Shown: in pieces, positions 1-11,829 of the stretch | Numbering within the stretch: position 1 is the first letter of the stretch | Layout: each line of letters opens with the position of its first letter | Assembly: GCF_965363235.1 (NCBI RefSeq) | Contig: NC_134838.1 | Span: forward strand, 5,585,001-5,649,000 | Source of the DNA: Mytilus galloprovincialis | Lineage: Eukaryota; Mollusca; Bivalvia; Mytilida; Mytilidae | DNA length: 64,000 bases | Direction of reading: 5' to 3' | The notes under the pieces: model-generated | The model's database searches: none | What the model was told of the DNA's origin: nothing | The model's input: only the letters and a program-made list of their open reading frames with translations | Position numbers and translations under genes: made by a program

Positions 1-351
1 TAGCAGCACATGACATACAAATCTATGGGAGTGTGGATTAATCAGTACAGAGATTAATTCAATTACACAAATAAAATTATAGATTGCCTAACAATGTAAT
101 TTTAACACACTATTTAGTATGTAAATATAAGAATGTTTAAAATATTTACAAAATGATGAAAATAAACGCAATATTTCGCTAGACCAACTAGCTTTATCAA
201 GCGTGCATCTATCCAGGTGAAATCGGATGTAGATGATAAGAAACTTTTGCAGCTCAACGTCTATGTTGCACTGAACTGCCTTTAAAATAAGAAAATTGTG
301 CAGCTCAATGTCTATGAGCTCTTGCTAAAATGCTAAAATGCAAGAGTTCAC

Positions 352-467
352 TGCTGACCCCCTTACGGATCAATAGAGGGTTAATAACATATAGGAGATT
401 CGGCTTTTCGGCCTCATCCTTTAGGGATTTTACTAACTGACTATTGATGCGTAATGGGTCAGTAGCA
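352..467. repeat. foldback (MITE-like) element
   Basis: The arms at 352-376 and 441-467 are inverted copies of each other (left tgctgacc..atcaatag, right ctattgat..gtcagtagca) with few mismatches. The spacer holds a small GGC/GCC hairpin around 400-412. There is no coding capacity. It is probably a short non-autonomous DNA element; the target duplication is not clear. Confidence 0.5.
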
Positions 468-476
468 AATCAAATA

Positions 477-1540
477 AACTATATTATTTTCAATTCGCTC
501 AGTTGTAGGTACTTCGGGACTGACATAATTTATAAAAAACCCTTTTTTTTATATATATAAACTGTCCGTTTATAAATGTTTAAATTATCGAGAATTTAAG
601 GTTTAAACTATGTGTGGCAAATTTGACCTTAGATTGAATATTTTAGGTCCTTTTTGGTAATATTGCACTTCAGTTCAATTGTTTCGATTCATATAAATCC
701 ACACATTGTGTTTTGTTTCTTTCATTTTTCAGTGTTTTGTTGTTAGCGTTTGTCTTATCATCGTATAACTAATTGTTGACGGTTTTCGATGGACTTATTA
801 TTTTTGAGTTCTCCCTTTGAGGCTTCTCTCTTTTTGTCGGTGTGTGATGCTTGATTTTGTTGCCACTGCGTTTCATAAATTAAATTATATACATCATTTT
901 ATTTACTTTTACTAATTTTGAAGCTTTGAAATAAGTGTTGTCTCTTAACTTTAAAAAGAGAAGACTTTTTGTCCCTTAACAAACGATAAAGACATTCTTT
1001 ATTTGAAATTTTAAATATATTGAATAATAAGACCTATGTTTATAGTATGTTTAGGATGGAGATTTTTTTCTAAAAAATAATTATTTACTGAAATTTATCG
1101 AACTATGTAAACGCTTTCTTTCTTTAAACTATACCAAGGTACAAACATGTCATCATCATCCAATTAAACAGTGTTCATTAGAGGCTATTTTGTAATTGTC
1201 GGATAATTGAGCATAGTTTTCATTGATCTCTAAAATATTCCACTTTTAAAACAAAATCGGTTTCAGAATAATATTTATAATGTCCAATTATTGAACTATA
1301 TTGCTGGTTATCTTCATTTCAAACTGTTTGCCAAATTTAAGAAATTATTCTTTCATTTCATGATCTATGATAATTTTAACATGGGAAGAACTTATATTTT
1401 CGATATTTTATACTAAGCGTTTAATAGCCACATGAGATGCAAAATATTTCAAACAAAGATTTATTCATCCAACACTTTCCCCCGCTTACACAATTTACAC
1501 ATTTTTCTCATGTAATATATGTACCGGTATAAAAGTAATA
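477..1540. other. AT-rich stretch, nothing recognised
   Basis: No ORF of note, no clear repeat structure and no RNA gene seen. Positions 1-351 are likewise featureless apart from two near-copies of 'gcagctcaa.gtctatg' around 251 and 301. Confidence 0.4.
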
Positions 1541-2365
1541 TGTGATATGATTGCAAACGGGAGAATGTTCCACCAGAGACCAAAAAGCGTTGAAGTCAGC
1601 AAATTAAAGTCTCAAGATCCGCATAGCAATCTGAAAAGGCCCCTAAATGACAAACATAAAAATTCTAACGAGAAAATTAAAAAGATAGACGACATACAGT
1701 AACAATCGAAAACCACTGAACTACTGTTTTCTGACATGGATCAGGCACACGCAGAATGTAGCAGAATTAAATATTGGAGGGAGCCTACCCCTCTCTATAG
1801 TGGTTCATCAGCATTACACCAGAACAAACTATTTGAAGACGAACCATCAAAATAAAATCGGCATATGTAAACAGGTAAGAATATTTATATGTATAGGACA
1901 GTAAGTTAAATATAAAATATACACATTAACTTTTAGGCCAATCCATGATTCCTCGTAATAATATAACTCGGTATTATAAGATGTTATAAGAGGATATTTT
2001 TATTTATTTTATCAAGAGTTCTGAAAATAAAATTATTACAAACAAATGAGTTGTTGATAAAATTTATTTACATTTTACTTGTATAGCAAATACAACAATG
2101 GCGTATAAAATAAAATACAACATTGCACACATGTTCATTTAGCTCTCGCACTATGTTTAGCGCAAACGGGAAATGAAAGTACATATACCTTATGATCTGT
2201 AATGTAAATATAAATCATCTGACACGTGATTACAAAAAGACAAGCCAGAGAATTGCAAACTGTGACTTTCACCGGCCTATTCATGGTGTACAATTTAGTC
2301 TATTTCAAAAACATGAATGAAACTGACACAATCTTCTTGAACATCCATCGCATTTTTTTTTTAAT

Positions 2366-2371
2366 TTTATT
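2366..2371 (-). terminator. candidate polyadenylation signal (AATAAA) for the 2495-2812 gene
   Basis: AATAAA on the - strand about 125 bp past the stop codon of the small gene. It is a common hexamer in AT-rich DNA, so support is weak. Confidence 0.35.
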
Positions 2372-2494
2372 TAATTCGTTACCTCCAGCGGTCGCATTTT
2401 ACAAATCTCATTTAATTGTCTCATTTTTTTAAGTTGAGCGACACAGCTTTTCTGGATTTGGTTCTTCGCCAATTGATTTAGAGACTGTAATCAT

Positions 2495-2812
2495 TCAATT
2501 TGGTCTTCGTTTAAAGATCGACTTAGGTTTTTCTTTAGATTTCATTTTACTCTGTCTATTGTCATAAACTAATGGCAATATTTCACACTCGTCGATCCAT
2601 TGCACACGATAGCTCCCGCCTTTTATGTATTCTATTCGGTGTAAACATCTTCCTTCGACTCCAGAGCAATTTCTGTTTATTGGAAAAGCAGTCATGCTAG
2701 AACCATCACACTTCCCGGTTTTGTCTGTCAATGAATTATAATTAACATATTTGCAATCTATTTCACACGTAACCGTTTTGAAAATATCCGAACAATTTGG
2801 TAAATAAGCCAT
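2495..2812 (-). CDS. small uncharacterised protein, paralogue A (105 aa), intronless
   Basis: I do not recognise this protein as a named family. Its reality is supported by a diverged paralogue at 40612-40953 on the same strand. Both begin MAYLPN.SD.F.TV..EID.KY and share the C-terminal block RVQW.DECE..PL..DNRQ followed by a basic KS.....KSI.K segment, while the middle differs in sequence and length. Residues are conserved in two separate blocks and the start codons coincide, which argues for selection on the protein. No signal peptide or membrane segment is seen; it is likely cytosolic or nuclear. RVQW fits the broad RVxF/W docking pattern for protein phosphatase 1. KSIF.K here corresponds to a canonical SILK motif in paralogue B. 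A TATA box lies 74 bp upstream of the ATG. Function is unknown. Confidence 0.68.
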   Translation of the reverse strand: MAYLPNCSDIFKTVTCEIDCKYVNYNSLTDKTGKCDGSSMTAFPINRNCSGVEGRCLHRIEYIKGGSYRVQWIDECEILPLVYDNRQSKMKSKEKPKSIFKRRPN

Positions 2813-2885
2813 TTGCTAGCAAACTCCTGTTTAATTTTCTGTTGAGAAATTAAAATTTGTAAATCAACTCTAAGAGTGTATAATG

Positions 2886-2896
2886 CCTTTATATAT
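2886..2896 (-). promoter_or_regulatory. TATA box of paralogue A
   Basis: Reads ATATATAAAGG on the - strand, 74 bp before the ATG. The paralogue at 40953 has TATATAAAGG 76 bp before its ATG. Matching motif, orientation and distance in two diverged copies make this the best-supported promoter element in the window. Confidence 0.7.
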
Positions 2897-2925
2897 GTTA
2901 AAACATTGTTTGCTTTCATTCTACC

Positions 2926-2963
2926 TTTTGGAAACGTGCCAGATTAAATTCTCCAATCACCAC
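2926..2963 (-). promoter_or_regulatory. conserved upstream block of paralogue A promoter
   Basis: On the - strand this reads GGTGATTGgAGA..., then TGGCA.., then TTTCCAA. The same three words in the same order lie upstream of the other paralogue at 41073-41116. GATTGG is an inverted CCAAT box here. The block starts about 30 bp upstream of the TATA box. Confidence 0.5.
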
Positions 2964-2968
2964 CGATT

Positions 2969-3340
2969 ATAACAAACAAAAAAAAAAACAAAAAAAAAAA
3001 ACGCCTTTCTGTAAATAAAAAATGTGAAGTTGACTTCTACAGAAACGATTTAAATTGACCTAAAAATGCAAATGCCCAAAAGTTATTAACGAAGATCAAA
3101 TAAATGAATATATAGAAAATAGTCTTCCAGTGTGATTAGATTTATTCCCTTTCAAAAATATACTGTTCAACAAATCATGTAACAAGTTTTCAAAGAAGCC
3201 TGACTTTTCAATGATGTTACTAACTTTTCGTTCTTTATGATGTCTTGACGATGTTTTTTTTATTATTAAATTCCCCGTAATACTCCAGCATATACATTAC
3301 TTTATCGATGCTCAAACGTTGTATACAGGGTCGAGTTAAC
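2969..3340. other. intergenic, A-rich runs, no gene seen
   Basis: Contains A-tracts around 2975-3001 and otherwise unremarkable AT-rich DNA. At 3340-3500 the sequence resembles a common mussel repeat ('ggcatcagtagtttaccgac'). Confidence 0.35.
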
Positions 3341-3894
3341 AAATATCAGACCTCAACTATCCAAAACAATTATTAGTTATCTATAAAGGCATCAGTAGTT
3401 TACCGACATTCAAATCATAAATCTATTAAGAAGAGACAAAATAAATCAAGGTAACAAACAAAATTTGAGAATAGAATGAGCTCCAAAGGGACCGAGACCT
3501 GGTATGTGTCGACTGGGTAAGCGTCGACTGCATTGGATGCATCAACCATCATGTATATTTGTGAGACACACACTTATTCAATCAATATGATTCAATATAC
3601 CTAATGTTATTCTCCAACACTAAATTATTACTTTTGTCTTGGTTTGAAAATATCAAAATATGCATCTTCAGTAGTATGCTGACTTGAGGTACATCATCAG
3701 TATATGTTTCCCGGGATAGAATTTACTTATACATTGCCAAAATTAATTTAAATAAATTCAAAAGTTGGGGTAACCGTGCTACTGTTTAAGCTATGAGTCG
3801 TTGAAAATTGCCTAAATCTGCTTAGAATGATCATGAAAAAACACATTTTTGTGCATATAAAGAAATCTATTAGATAAAATTTTGAAATAAATAG

Positions 3895-4055
3895 TGAAAA
3901 GATCGGTTTCATTTCGGGGCCTTTTATAGCTGACGATGCTGTATGGGCTTGCTCATTGTTGAATGCCGTACGGTTACACATAGTTCTTTATTTCTGTGTC
4001 ATTTGGTCTCTTGTATAGAGTTGTCTCATTGTCAATCATACCACATCTTCTTATA
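3895..4055 (-). repeat. interspersed retroelement tail (family with 'tataaaaggcccc')
   Basis: The - strand matches 62415-62580 on the + strand, including the words for 'caacaatgagcaa..ccata' and 'agctataaaaggcccc'. A third, more decayed copy is around 1540-1700. It interrupts a local duplication: 'agataaaattttgaaat' occurs on both sides, at about 3870 and 4219. Confidence 0.55.
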
Positions 4056-4558
4056 TCTATACTTTGTTTTTTTCTAAGAAAATAAAAAGAAAATATGATG
4101 TCAACGAACTTATTTTTTTGCTACAAGTAAATATGTAAAATTTTCTTGCTACAAATAAAAAATATGTAAATTTACCCTATCAGTCCAGTATAATTTTGTG
4201 CACAAAAAGAAGTTATGAGATAAAATTTTGAAATTAATTGTGAGAAGATAGGTTTTATATTATGTTTTATTTAAGATATAAAAAGAAAAATTGTGTCACC
4301 TAACTTGTTTTCATGCTACAAGAATAAAATAAAAAATCCCTATCAGTCCAGTATAACATTTTTACTATAAGAGTTATCTCCCCTTGAATGGTTTAGTTAG
4401 AAAAAAACTGATTTTAAAACAAAAATGTTAGGTATTAGTCTAAATATTTTAAATAATGCAATACAGTAGAAAGTTATCTTCATAAAAGTTAAAAGTCTAA
4501 CCAAAAACATTGCACATCTGTCTACAAATTAGAAGATTTTAGCAACTGATTGTGTGAA

Positions 4559-4779
4559 GGACGACATCAAAAGTTCAATGTAGGATAAAAAACATCATAT
4601 AATTTTTTTTCACTGACCCCCCTACCCCCTCTAAATTTAATTTGGTAAAAATTGATTGACTTATAAGGATATATAAAAAATCGATGTCAATTAAACAAAA
4701 CTTGCATCACTTTTGACCCCCACCCCTAAACTATTTGAATTAAGTTTTTTTATCCTTCATTGATTTTTTTATGTCGTCC
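4559..4779. repeat. inverted-repeat element, about 220 bp
   Basis: The left arm starts 'ggacgacat' and continues to a 'ggataaaaaac' word; the right arm ends 'atgtcgtcc' preceded by its complement 'ttttttatcctt'. The centre carries two C-rich words (gacccccc) as a diverged direct pair. Non-coding and MITE-like. Confidence 0.5.
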
Positions 4780-4879
4780 CTACGTAATAGTACAATCCAA
4801 GATGGCGGTATGCCATGAGTCTAAGTATATGATATGCTTTTTCTTGTTTTAGATACATAGTGTATGTAGTGTGTGTCAT

Positions 4880-5316
4880 AATCATATTCTAAGCCTTCCG
4901 TTTTCAAAAGTTTACAACACTATCGGAAATACATCTAGAATAATCATATTCTAAGCCTTCCGTTTTCAAAAGTTTACAACACTATCGGAAATACATCTAG
5001 AATAATCATATTCTAAGCCTTTCGTTTTCAAAAGTTTACAACACTATCGGGAGTACATCTAGAATAATCATATTCTAAGCCTTCCGTTTTCAAAAGTTTA
5101 CAACACTATCGGGAATACATCTAGAATAATCATATTCTAAGCCTTCCGTTTTCAAAAGTTTACAACACTATCGGGAATACATCTAGAATAATCATATTCT
5201 AAGCCTTCCGTTTTCAAAAGTTTACAACACTATCGGGAATACATCTAGAATAATCATATTCTAAGCCTTCCGTTTTCAAAAGTTTACAACACTATCGGGA
5301 ATACATCTAGAATAAT
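4880..5316. repeat. 62-bp minisatellite, seven copies
   Basis: Seven head-to-tail copies with a constant 62-bp period, each starting 'aatcatattctaagcc' and ending 'acatctag'. Copies are nearly identical: the third has ctttcg for cttccg, and 'cggaaat' changes to 'cggga/gt' in later copies. Such homogeneity suggests recent expansion or gene conversion. No coding capacity. Confidence 0.95.
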
Positions 5317-6277
5317 GTCGATATTAAATTTATGTTATCAATAGTTTGATTTAAAACATAACATGAAAGTCACATATATATATTTGTACTAATTGTATAC
5401 ACATGGTATATTTTATTTTACATTTACATTACAATGGTTATTGATGAAGTATTACAATCAATGGGTCGATTCCTCTGTGGTGACTATTTCGTCGCTGATC
5501 GTCATCATAGTAGACTTTAGACACGGTGGGTATGGTTGTCCTGCGAGAGAACGTTCTGTGCTGGTGATTTGGTCCTGTCAGGTGCTGGTGGGTCCTGATT
5601 CTGTGCTGGTGGGTTTGTTTACATTGTATCAGAACGGCAATAAAACGACTCTTTTGTTGCTTAATTTTTCTCTGATGCGTCATAAGTACCATGCAAAGTA
5701 TATTACAACAATATTATATTGCAAAAGTCGTGCAAGTTCGTTAAACGGAATTGTCCTGACGCTGTGCTGGTGATAAGAAAAACGGTCCTGGTTCTGTGCT
5801 CCTATGTCCTGGTTCTGTGCCTTTATATTTTAGTTAAAAGTGGCATATATTCAAGATCATTGATGCTGTACTGTTATTGACTAATTAACTGTTGTCTGCT
5901 TTCTTGAAATTGACATTGTTGTGAATAAGTTTACTGTTATTATGAGAGAAAAAAATACCCCTATTTTTTTATTTTTTTTTTCAAATTAACTGTAATCTTG
6001 TTTATTGGCCTGTTAATGGAACCCTTCTTGCCTCCTTTTAAGATAAGAAAATATGTTTACGACTTTCGGGATTACGATCATTTTGCAAGATCATATATAA
6101 GCTCACCTGTGTCGAGGGGTCATGTATTGTCTTGGCGTCCGCAATTACAAAAAGATCTTTTCTGAAATTACTTGACCAAATGTTACCAAATGATTTTTCA
6201 AGAGTGAATCTAGGTAAAACAATATTCATCAACAAACATGACCACTGTCTGTTAAAATGTATTTGAGTTTTTAGTGA

Positions 6278-6541
6278 CAGCCGATTCCATTGAGTATGTA
6301 GGCAAAGGTAATATCTTTGGTTAGCTTGCTTGTTAGCTAAACCGTGAAGTCATTGTTAGGTAAGGTGTACTACCCTCCTTTCGAAGTAGCCTGGTCCTAC
6401 AGACAGAAAGATGTGTCATTTGTCGGACTAGTCTACTCTTAAAGTAGGGTAGTTTACATAACCTAACAATGACTTTTCTGTTCAGCAAGCAAGATAACCA
6501 AAGATATTCCCTTTGTCTACACACTCATTGAAATCGGCTTT
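6278..6541. repeat. long-armed foldback element nested in the 3.26-kb transposon
   Basis: The arms are about 110 bp long and strongly complementary. The left starts 'agccgatt' and includes 'aatatctttggtta' and 'agtcattgttagg'; the right mirrors all three words. The central loop is short, so the DNA could extrude as a hairpin. Non-coding MITE. Confidence 0.7.
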
Positions 6542-7250
6542 AATATTGCAAAAGTTCAAGCAATTAGGGCAAAACTTACCGAGTAAAAAAAAATCAAAAG
6601 GCCAATGTCTATCTACCTTGCACATTTCAGAAAATTCAGATCAGATAACGAAACTGGGTCCAGCAACATTTATAAGCAATTTAAGATTTTGACCCTCACA
6701 GTTTCCATTCACCACAAATATTCTCGTTACAACGAATCATTTTAAATACAAAAATACCAGTTGCAGCCTTTTGTTTATCTATTAATATATGTATACGGAT
6801 AAAGTTACTAAAGGCAGCAGGGTCACCAGGGTGAGGAGTCTATGTCATCTGAAATAAATGCTAAGCATAGATCTAGAAAGCGACAGATAATCATGACATT
6901 AAAAAAACTCTCTTCTTTTCGACTTTTTTCGAACAAATTGACACATAAAATGAATTATATAGTATTGTGGAATTTTTAACTTGTGTTCAATTCATTGGTT
7001 ACACCTTTTACTAGGATAACAATCCTGTCAAGTATGAGCTGGGTAAAATATTTCAGAAAAGAAGATGGAAATGTGAAAGTTTCCGTGCGTCAGGTGCAAC
7101 AGCATACGAACAGCTAACATGCCTCGTCAGGGTGGAAGCTAAAAAGTCCACGGAAATTTGATTTAAAACCTTTATTTGTTCCAACAAAGTTATTCAGATT
7201 TTGTTGAGGATTTAACCATCTACGACAACAAGAATTTTCTTTTTAGAATT

Positions 7251-7524
7251 TACAGCTCTTCTATAAATATATGCAAAGCAAACCATTGATCAAATTGCTT
7301 GCTATGATTGTTTGGATATTTGTAAACTACAGGTAAGTAGTCTGTTTACTATATACTAGAATTTGTTTGGACAATAAACATTAACTTTAATTCCTGTCAG
7401 TTTCTATTTGTCCAATCAAATCCCAGTATGTATTGAAACTCCGCCTACCTATTGTTTGAAAACATCCAAGAAAACATAGCAAGCAAGTCAATCAAAGTTT
7501 CTATGCTTTTATAGAAGAGCTGTA
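7251..7524. repeat. TA-flanked MITE (Tc1/mariner-like)
   Basis: Inverted ends CAGCTCTTCTATAAA are flanked by TA on each side (tt-TA-CAGCTC and GAGCTG-TA-ct). The arms also share 'cttgctatg'. The TA duplication suggests mobilisation by a Tc1/mariner-type transposase. No coding capacity. Confidence 0.65.
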
Positions 7525-8781
7525 CTATATAATGCAAAGAAGCGTTTAAGTCTTTGGCCAAAAAATACTATCAATTTCTTTTTGTCCTATGTAAACTTCC
7601 GTACCATTTCCTTCCATTCATGATCATTAAATTGAACTGTAAAATATTTCTTGGTACCTTCTTAATTCCTTTATAAGTCTTATGTAAACATAATTATGAC
7701 AATAACTGTTGTGAGCACAAGATTCACTGCACACTTTTAAAGTTCTGTTTCATCAAACATTAAAAAGTGAACTTAAGTTTTGAGACTTTTTTAATCGACA
7801 CGATTGGGATTTTTGTATATGAGAACATGGTTTATTTATTAGTTGAAAATGCGGCTTTGAACTAGCTTTCAGTACCTGCGAGCATTCGTTGTTCAATTAT
7901 GTGTGTCTTTGTGTTATTATTTTATATGATAAGTTGTTGTGTTGGTACACCACTGTAACAATGAAGGAGGAAATGAGGAGGGTTGGTTGGTAGGAAGTGG
8001 GGAGGGGTATGCGGAGCGCTAACAAACAGTTATATGCGGCATAGGCTTTGGTCATTGTTGAAGCATCAATGTAAGGGGCATTTAATATCTTAATAAAACT
8101 ATTCTTATTTTAGATACTATATATTGTTATCTGATATTGGACGAAAGATGTTGCCCTTTTATGTAATTATGTAATACAAGTTACGATCATTTGAAAACAC
8201 ACATTAAACAGCCAAATGGATGCACAAGAGCTAAAATAGGAGTCATAGATCCTATTGACAACAATCATCTGCTCAATTTTATTGATTTTATAACATTTGT
8301 TTCAAATATGACCAACTTCTTATCCAAAATCACCAGCACCGTATCAGGACCCACCAGCACAATGACAGGACCCACCAGCACAGTATCAGGACATGAATAA
8401 ATTGAGAAAATGCTAAATTTTAATAAATTGCAATGTTTTTTCACAAAATAGTTTTGTCGTGTGGATTGCGGTATAGAAAGCGGACTCTATGAGCATTTTT
8501 GTTTTATTTTTTCAGTTCTAGATTTTCTGAAAATGAGCATTTTTGTGTTACGCTTACTGAAACAGTTTAGAGGGTCAACTTTTTAATGGTTTACATATGA
8601 ACCCATAAGAAACAAAATTGAAAAATCTCAACTGTTTTCTTCCATTTTTTATGAGTGAAAACGTCAAAAATCATCATTTTCGTCTTTGTTTACATTTTTT
8701 CATTGATCACCAGCACCCGTCAGGACCGAATCACCAGCACAGAACGTTCTCTCGCAGGACAACCATACCCACCGTGTTAGA

Positions 8782-9998
8782 TGTGTATATAGTATAGCTT
8801 TTTATGTGATTATGGAAGTAAACTTAGCACTCCTGATGTGTTTTACATTTAATGGGTGATTCGACTGCTGATGAACGTTTAATCTCAAGGGAATTATCAC
8901 GATTGTGTCGACATGAAATATCATTGGTAGTATATAAAAAAGAAGATGTGGTGTGATTGCCATAAGACAACTATTCTGTTTATTTTTGTAATTTAATTGT
9001 TTATAAAATGTGACTTATATTCTAATCGCCAAGGTTTTTCAATCCCGACAAATAACCAATATTTGGCACAAATTTTCGGAATTTTCTATTAGGTATTTTT
9101 AAATGAAACATAATTAAATAATACATTTTAACAATATTTTTGAAGTTTCCCCAATACAAGTGCCAATTGAAACATTAAATATTGTTTTTCATCTTCTTTT
9201 TTAATGTCTTTTTTGTTCAATCTTTTAGTATGTTTACTAAATATTATAATACATTTTTGTTTATTATAATATAGGTTAAATACAGCAAAGCTTTTAATTT
9301 GCAATAAATGGATTTAAAGTCCAAAATGGTGGGTAATTGGGGAGTAGCGATTCGTTTTTCCCAAATCTTCGTATTTAAAATGAACACTACTGGATGAATA
9401 CAAAATACCATCATTTTATTGATAACATAATATATTTTCTCGTTTCTACAATTTATATTTTGATGAATTTGTTTATAATCAATTATGTTATTTTTTTTAT
9501 AAGATTTGTAAACAAAATAACTTCAAAACAATTAAAAACAACAAAAAATGGAATGAAGATATCGCAGATCAGTATCCATCCCGGCGGAAGTTACCAAAGT
9601 ACGTTTCTTTTCATTTAGATCAAACTCTTTTGTCTAATTAAATCATCAAGTAAATATACATTATTACAAAGGTGCGTTTATTGGACAAAATACCGTTCAC
9701 TATCATTTCCACCGTCTAGTTGTCTCAAAAAGCCACTTATTATATGTTAAGTGATGTGATACTGATTGTAGATAGTGTTTATTTGTTAATATTGACTTTC
9801 TCCTTAAGTTAAAAGCAAGCAGTATAGGATAACACCTTGTATTTGGTTTCACATGTACTTCAAACGTAACATTGACTTATTATACAAGAACTATATGGGC
9901 TAATAAGTAAAAAGTAGAGGCTTCCAAAAAACAGAAAAACAACGTTAACCAAAGATATAACAAATAATATCATAATTGCTTTAAATAAACTTTTTTTT
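8782..9998. other. intergenic; older copy of a duplicated module at 9661-9900
   Basis: The stretch is AT-rich without a supported gene. Positions 9661-9900 match 15930-16180 and 24730-24985 ('tccaccgtctagttgtctc', 'gatactgattgtagata'), but more loosely than those two match each other. It may be a remnant of an older unit of the 13.8-31.4 kb duplication. The short fragment at about 8938 ('gatgtggtgtgattgcc') belongs to a mussel repeat tail. Confidence 0.45.
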
Positions 9999-11517
9999 AG
10001 CTTACCTGGCCTAAAAGGCCATGTGAGCTTTTCTCATCACTTGGCGTCCGTCGTCGTCGTCGTCTGTCGTCGTTAACAATTTTTCAAACATCTTCTCCTC
10101 TGAAACTACTGAATGGATTTGAATGAAACTTAAAATGATTGTTCCTTAGATTATCCTGCACAAAGTGTGTGCTTCGATTTTTGATCCGTCAAAAAACATG
10201 GCCGCCGTTACTTAAAATAGAACATAGGGGTCAAATGCAGTTTTTGGCTTATATCTCAAAAAAGGAAGCATTTAGAGCAAATCTGACATGGGGTAAAAAT
10301 GTTCATTAGGTCAAGATCTATCAGCCCAGAAATTTTCAGATGAATCAAACAAACCATTGTTGGGTTGCTGCCACTTAATTGGTAATTTTAAGGAAATTTT
10401 GCAGTTTTTGGTCATTATCTTGAATATTATTATAGATGAAGATAAACTGTAAACAGCAAAAATGATCAGCAAAGTAAGATCTACAAATAGGTTAATATGA
10501 CCAAAATTGTCAATTGACCCCTTAAGGGGTAAATGTCCTTTAATGACAATTTTTCACAATTTGTTCATCATATTTGCTAACTTTAAAAAATCTTCTCCTC
10601 TGAAACTACTGAATGGATTTGGATGAAACTTAGCATGATAGTTCCTTAGATTATCCTGCACAAAGTGTGTGCTTCGATTTTTGATCCGTCAAAAAACATG
10701 GCCGCCCTTACTTTAAATAGAACATAGGGGTCAAATGCAGTTTTTGGCTTATATCTCAAAAACGAAAGCATTTAGAGCAAATCTGACATGGGGTAAAAAT
10801 GTTCATTAGGTCAAGATCTATCAGCCCTGAAATTTTCAGACGAATCAAACAAACCATTGTTGGGTTGCTGCCACTTAATTGGTAATTTTAAGGAAATTTT
10901 GCAGTTTTTGGTCATTATCTTGAATATCATTATAGATAAAGATAAACTGTAAACAGCAAAAATGATCAGCAAAGTAAGATCTACAAATAGGTTAATATGA
11001 CCAAAATTTGTCATCTCACCTTGACCTCATTTTCATGGTTCAGTGGTTATAGTTAAGTTTTTGTGTTTTGGTCTGTTTTTCTTATACTATATGCAATAGG
11101 TCTACTAAAATTGGTGTATAGAATGATTGTAAGGTGTACATGTCTAGCTGACAGGTGTCATCTAACCTTGACCTCATTTTCATAATTCAGTGGTCAAAGT
11201 TAACTTTTTTAGTTTTGGTCTATTTTTTTAATACTTTATGCATTAGGTCAACTATATTTGGTGTATGAAAATATTTTATGATCTATATGTCGGTTACGCA
11301 GGTTTTATTTGAACTTGACCTCATTTTCACAGTCCATTGCTAAGTTTTAAGTGTTTGTGTTTTGGTCTCATTTTCTTTATTTATAAACAGTAAGTCATAT
11401 ATATTTGTAATATTGAAGAATTGTTAGCTGTACATGTTTGCCTGGCATGGTTCAATATGTTCAATAAGGCGTTGTTTACCAGGTGAGCGATTCAGGCTCT
11501 TGAGAGCCTCTTGTTTT
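9999..11517. repeat. bivalve-type 1.5-kb repeat with internal 500-bp duplication
   Basis: Starts 'agcttacctggcc' with a GGCCT/AGGCC hairpin, then 'tggcgtccgtcgtcgtcgtc'. Ends with 'accaggtgagcg' and a hairpin GGCTCTTGAGAGCC. The outermost 'gcttacctgg' and 'ccaggtgagc' are inverted. From 10091 a segment is repeated exactly 500 bp later at 10591 with high identity. A third region holds three copies of 'ttgacctcattttca' near 11030, 11170 and 11318. I recall this family as abundant in bivalve genomes; its class is unknown to me. It has no useful ORF. Confidence 0.7.
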
Positions 11518-11649
11518 AATCTACTTTTAATATCGATAATTACATGATAGTAAATTAATGAATGAATGCTTGATTAATTCTTGATTGCAAAAACAAACCA
11601 CGAAAAGCGAGGAGACCTATTTGCTAATAGTTACACAAATGTCACAAAC

Positions 11650-11820
11650 ACACAATGTAACAGTAATTGGTTGATGGGGTTCGTGTTGCTCAGTCTTTAA
11701 ATCTATATGTAATGTGTTGTGTACAGTTGTTTTTCCTTTTTTCTTCCATTTTTTACCATTACAAGAGTCATTGTCTGTTTTATTTCGACTTAGGAGTTTG
11801 AATATCTGTTGTCCCATATA
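11650..11820 (+). repeat. retroelement 3'-tail fragment (same family as 25588-25775)
   Basis: Carries 'ggggttcgtgttgctcagtc', the consensus tail seen after the reverse-transcriptase fragment at 25125. Strongly decayed. Confidence 0.5.
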
Positions 11821-11829
11821 TTTGCAAAC

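Larger units (their letters stand above)
5517..8781. mobile_element. non-autonomous DNA transposon with 5-bp TSD (Transib/RAG-like termini possible)
   Basis: Element 5522-8776 is flanked by perfect 5-bp direct repeats TTAGA (5517-5521 and 8777-8781). The ends are inverted repeats of about 70 bp beginning CACGGTGGGTATGG and containing GAACGTTC. Subterminal copies of 'tgtgctggtg' lie at 5557, 5581, 5601 and 5762, with their complements around 8331-8395 and 8709-8740. No transposase ORF is present. Among DNA transposon superfamilies, 5-bp duplications and CACNNTG-type ends are typical of Transib and the related RAG-like elements. CACGGTG departs from the usual CACWRTG at one position, so the assignment is inference. 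Two other inverted-repeat elements are nested inside (6278 and 7251). Confidence 0.75.

Noticed and set aside
4880-5316. CRISPR-like array
   Set aside because: The whole 62-bp unit is repeated with no variable spacers, and the genome is animal. It is a minisatellite.
5522-5560. full recombination signal sequence (heptamer, 12/23 spacer, nonamer)
   Set aside because: Only the heptamer-like CACGGTG is present; no A-rich nonamer at 12 or 23 bp.
5393-5773. 126-codon ORF
   Set aside because: It crosses the left end of the 3.26-kb transposon and its subterminal repeats. No motif, and the opposite strand is also open.
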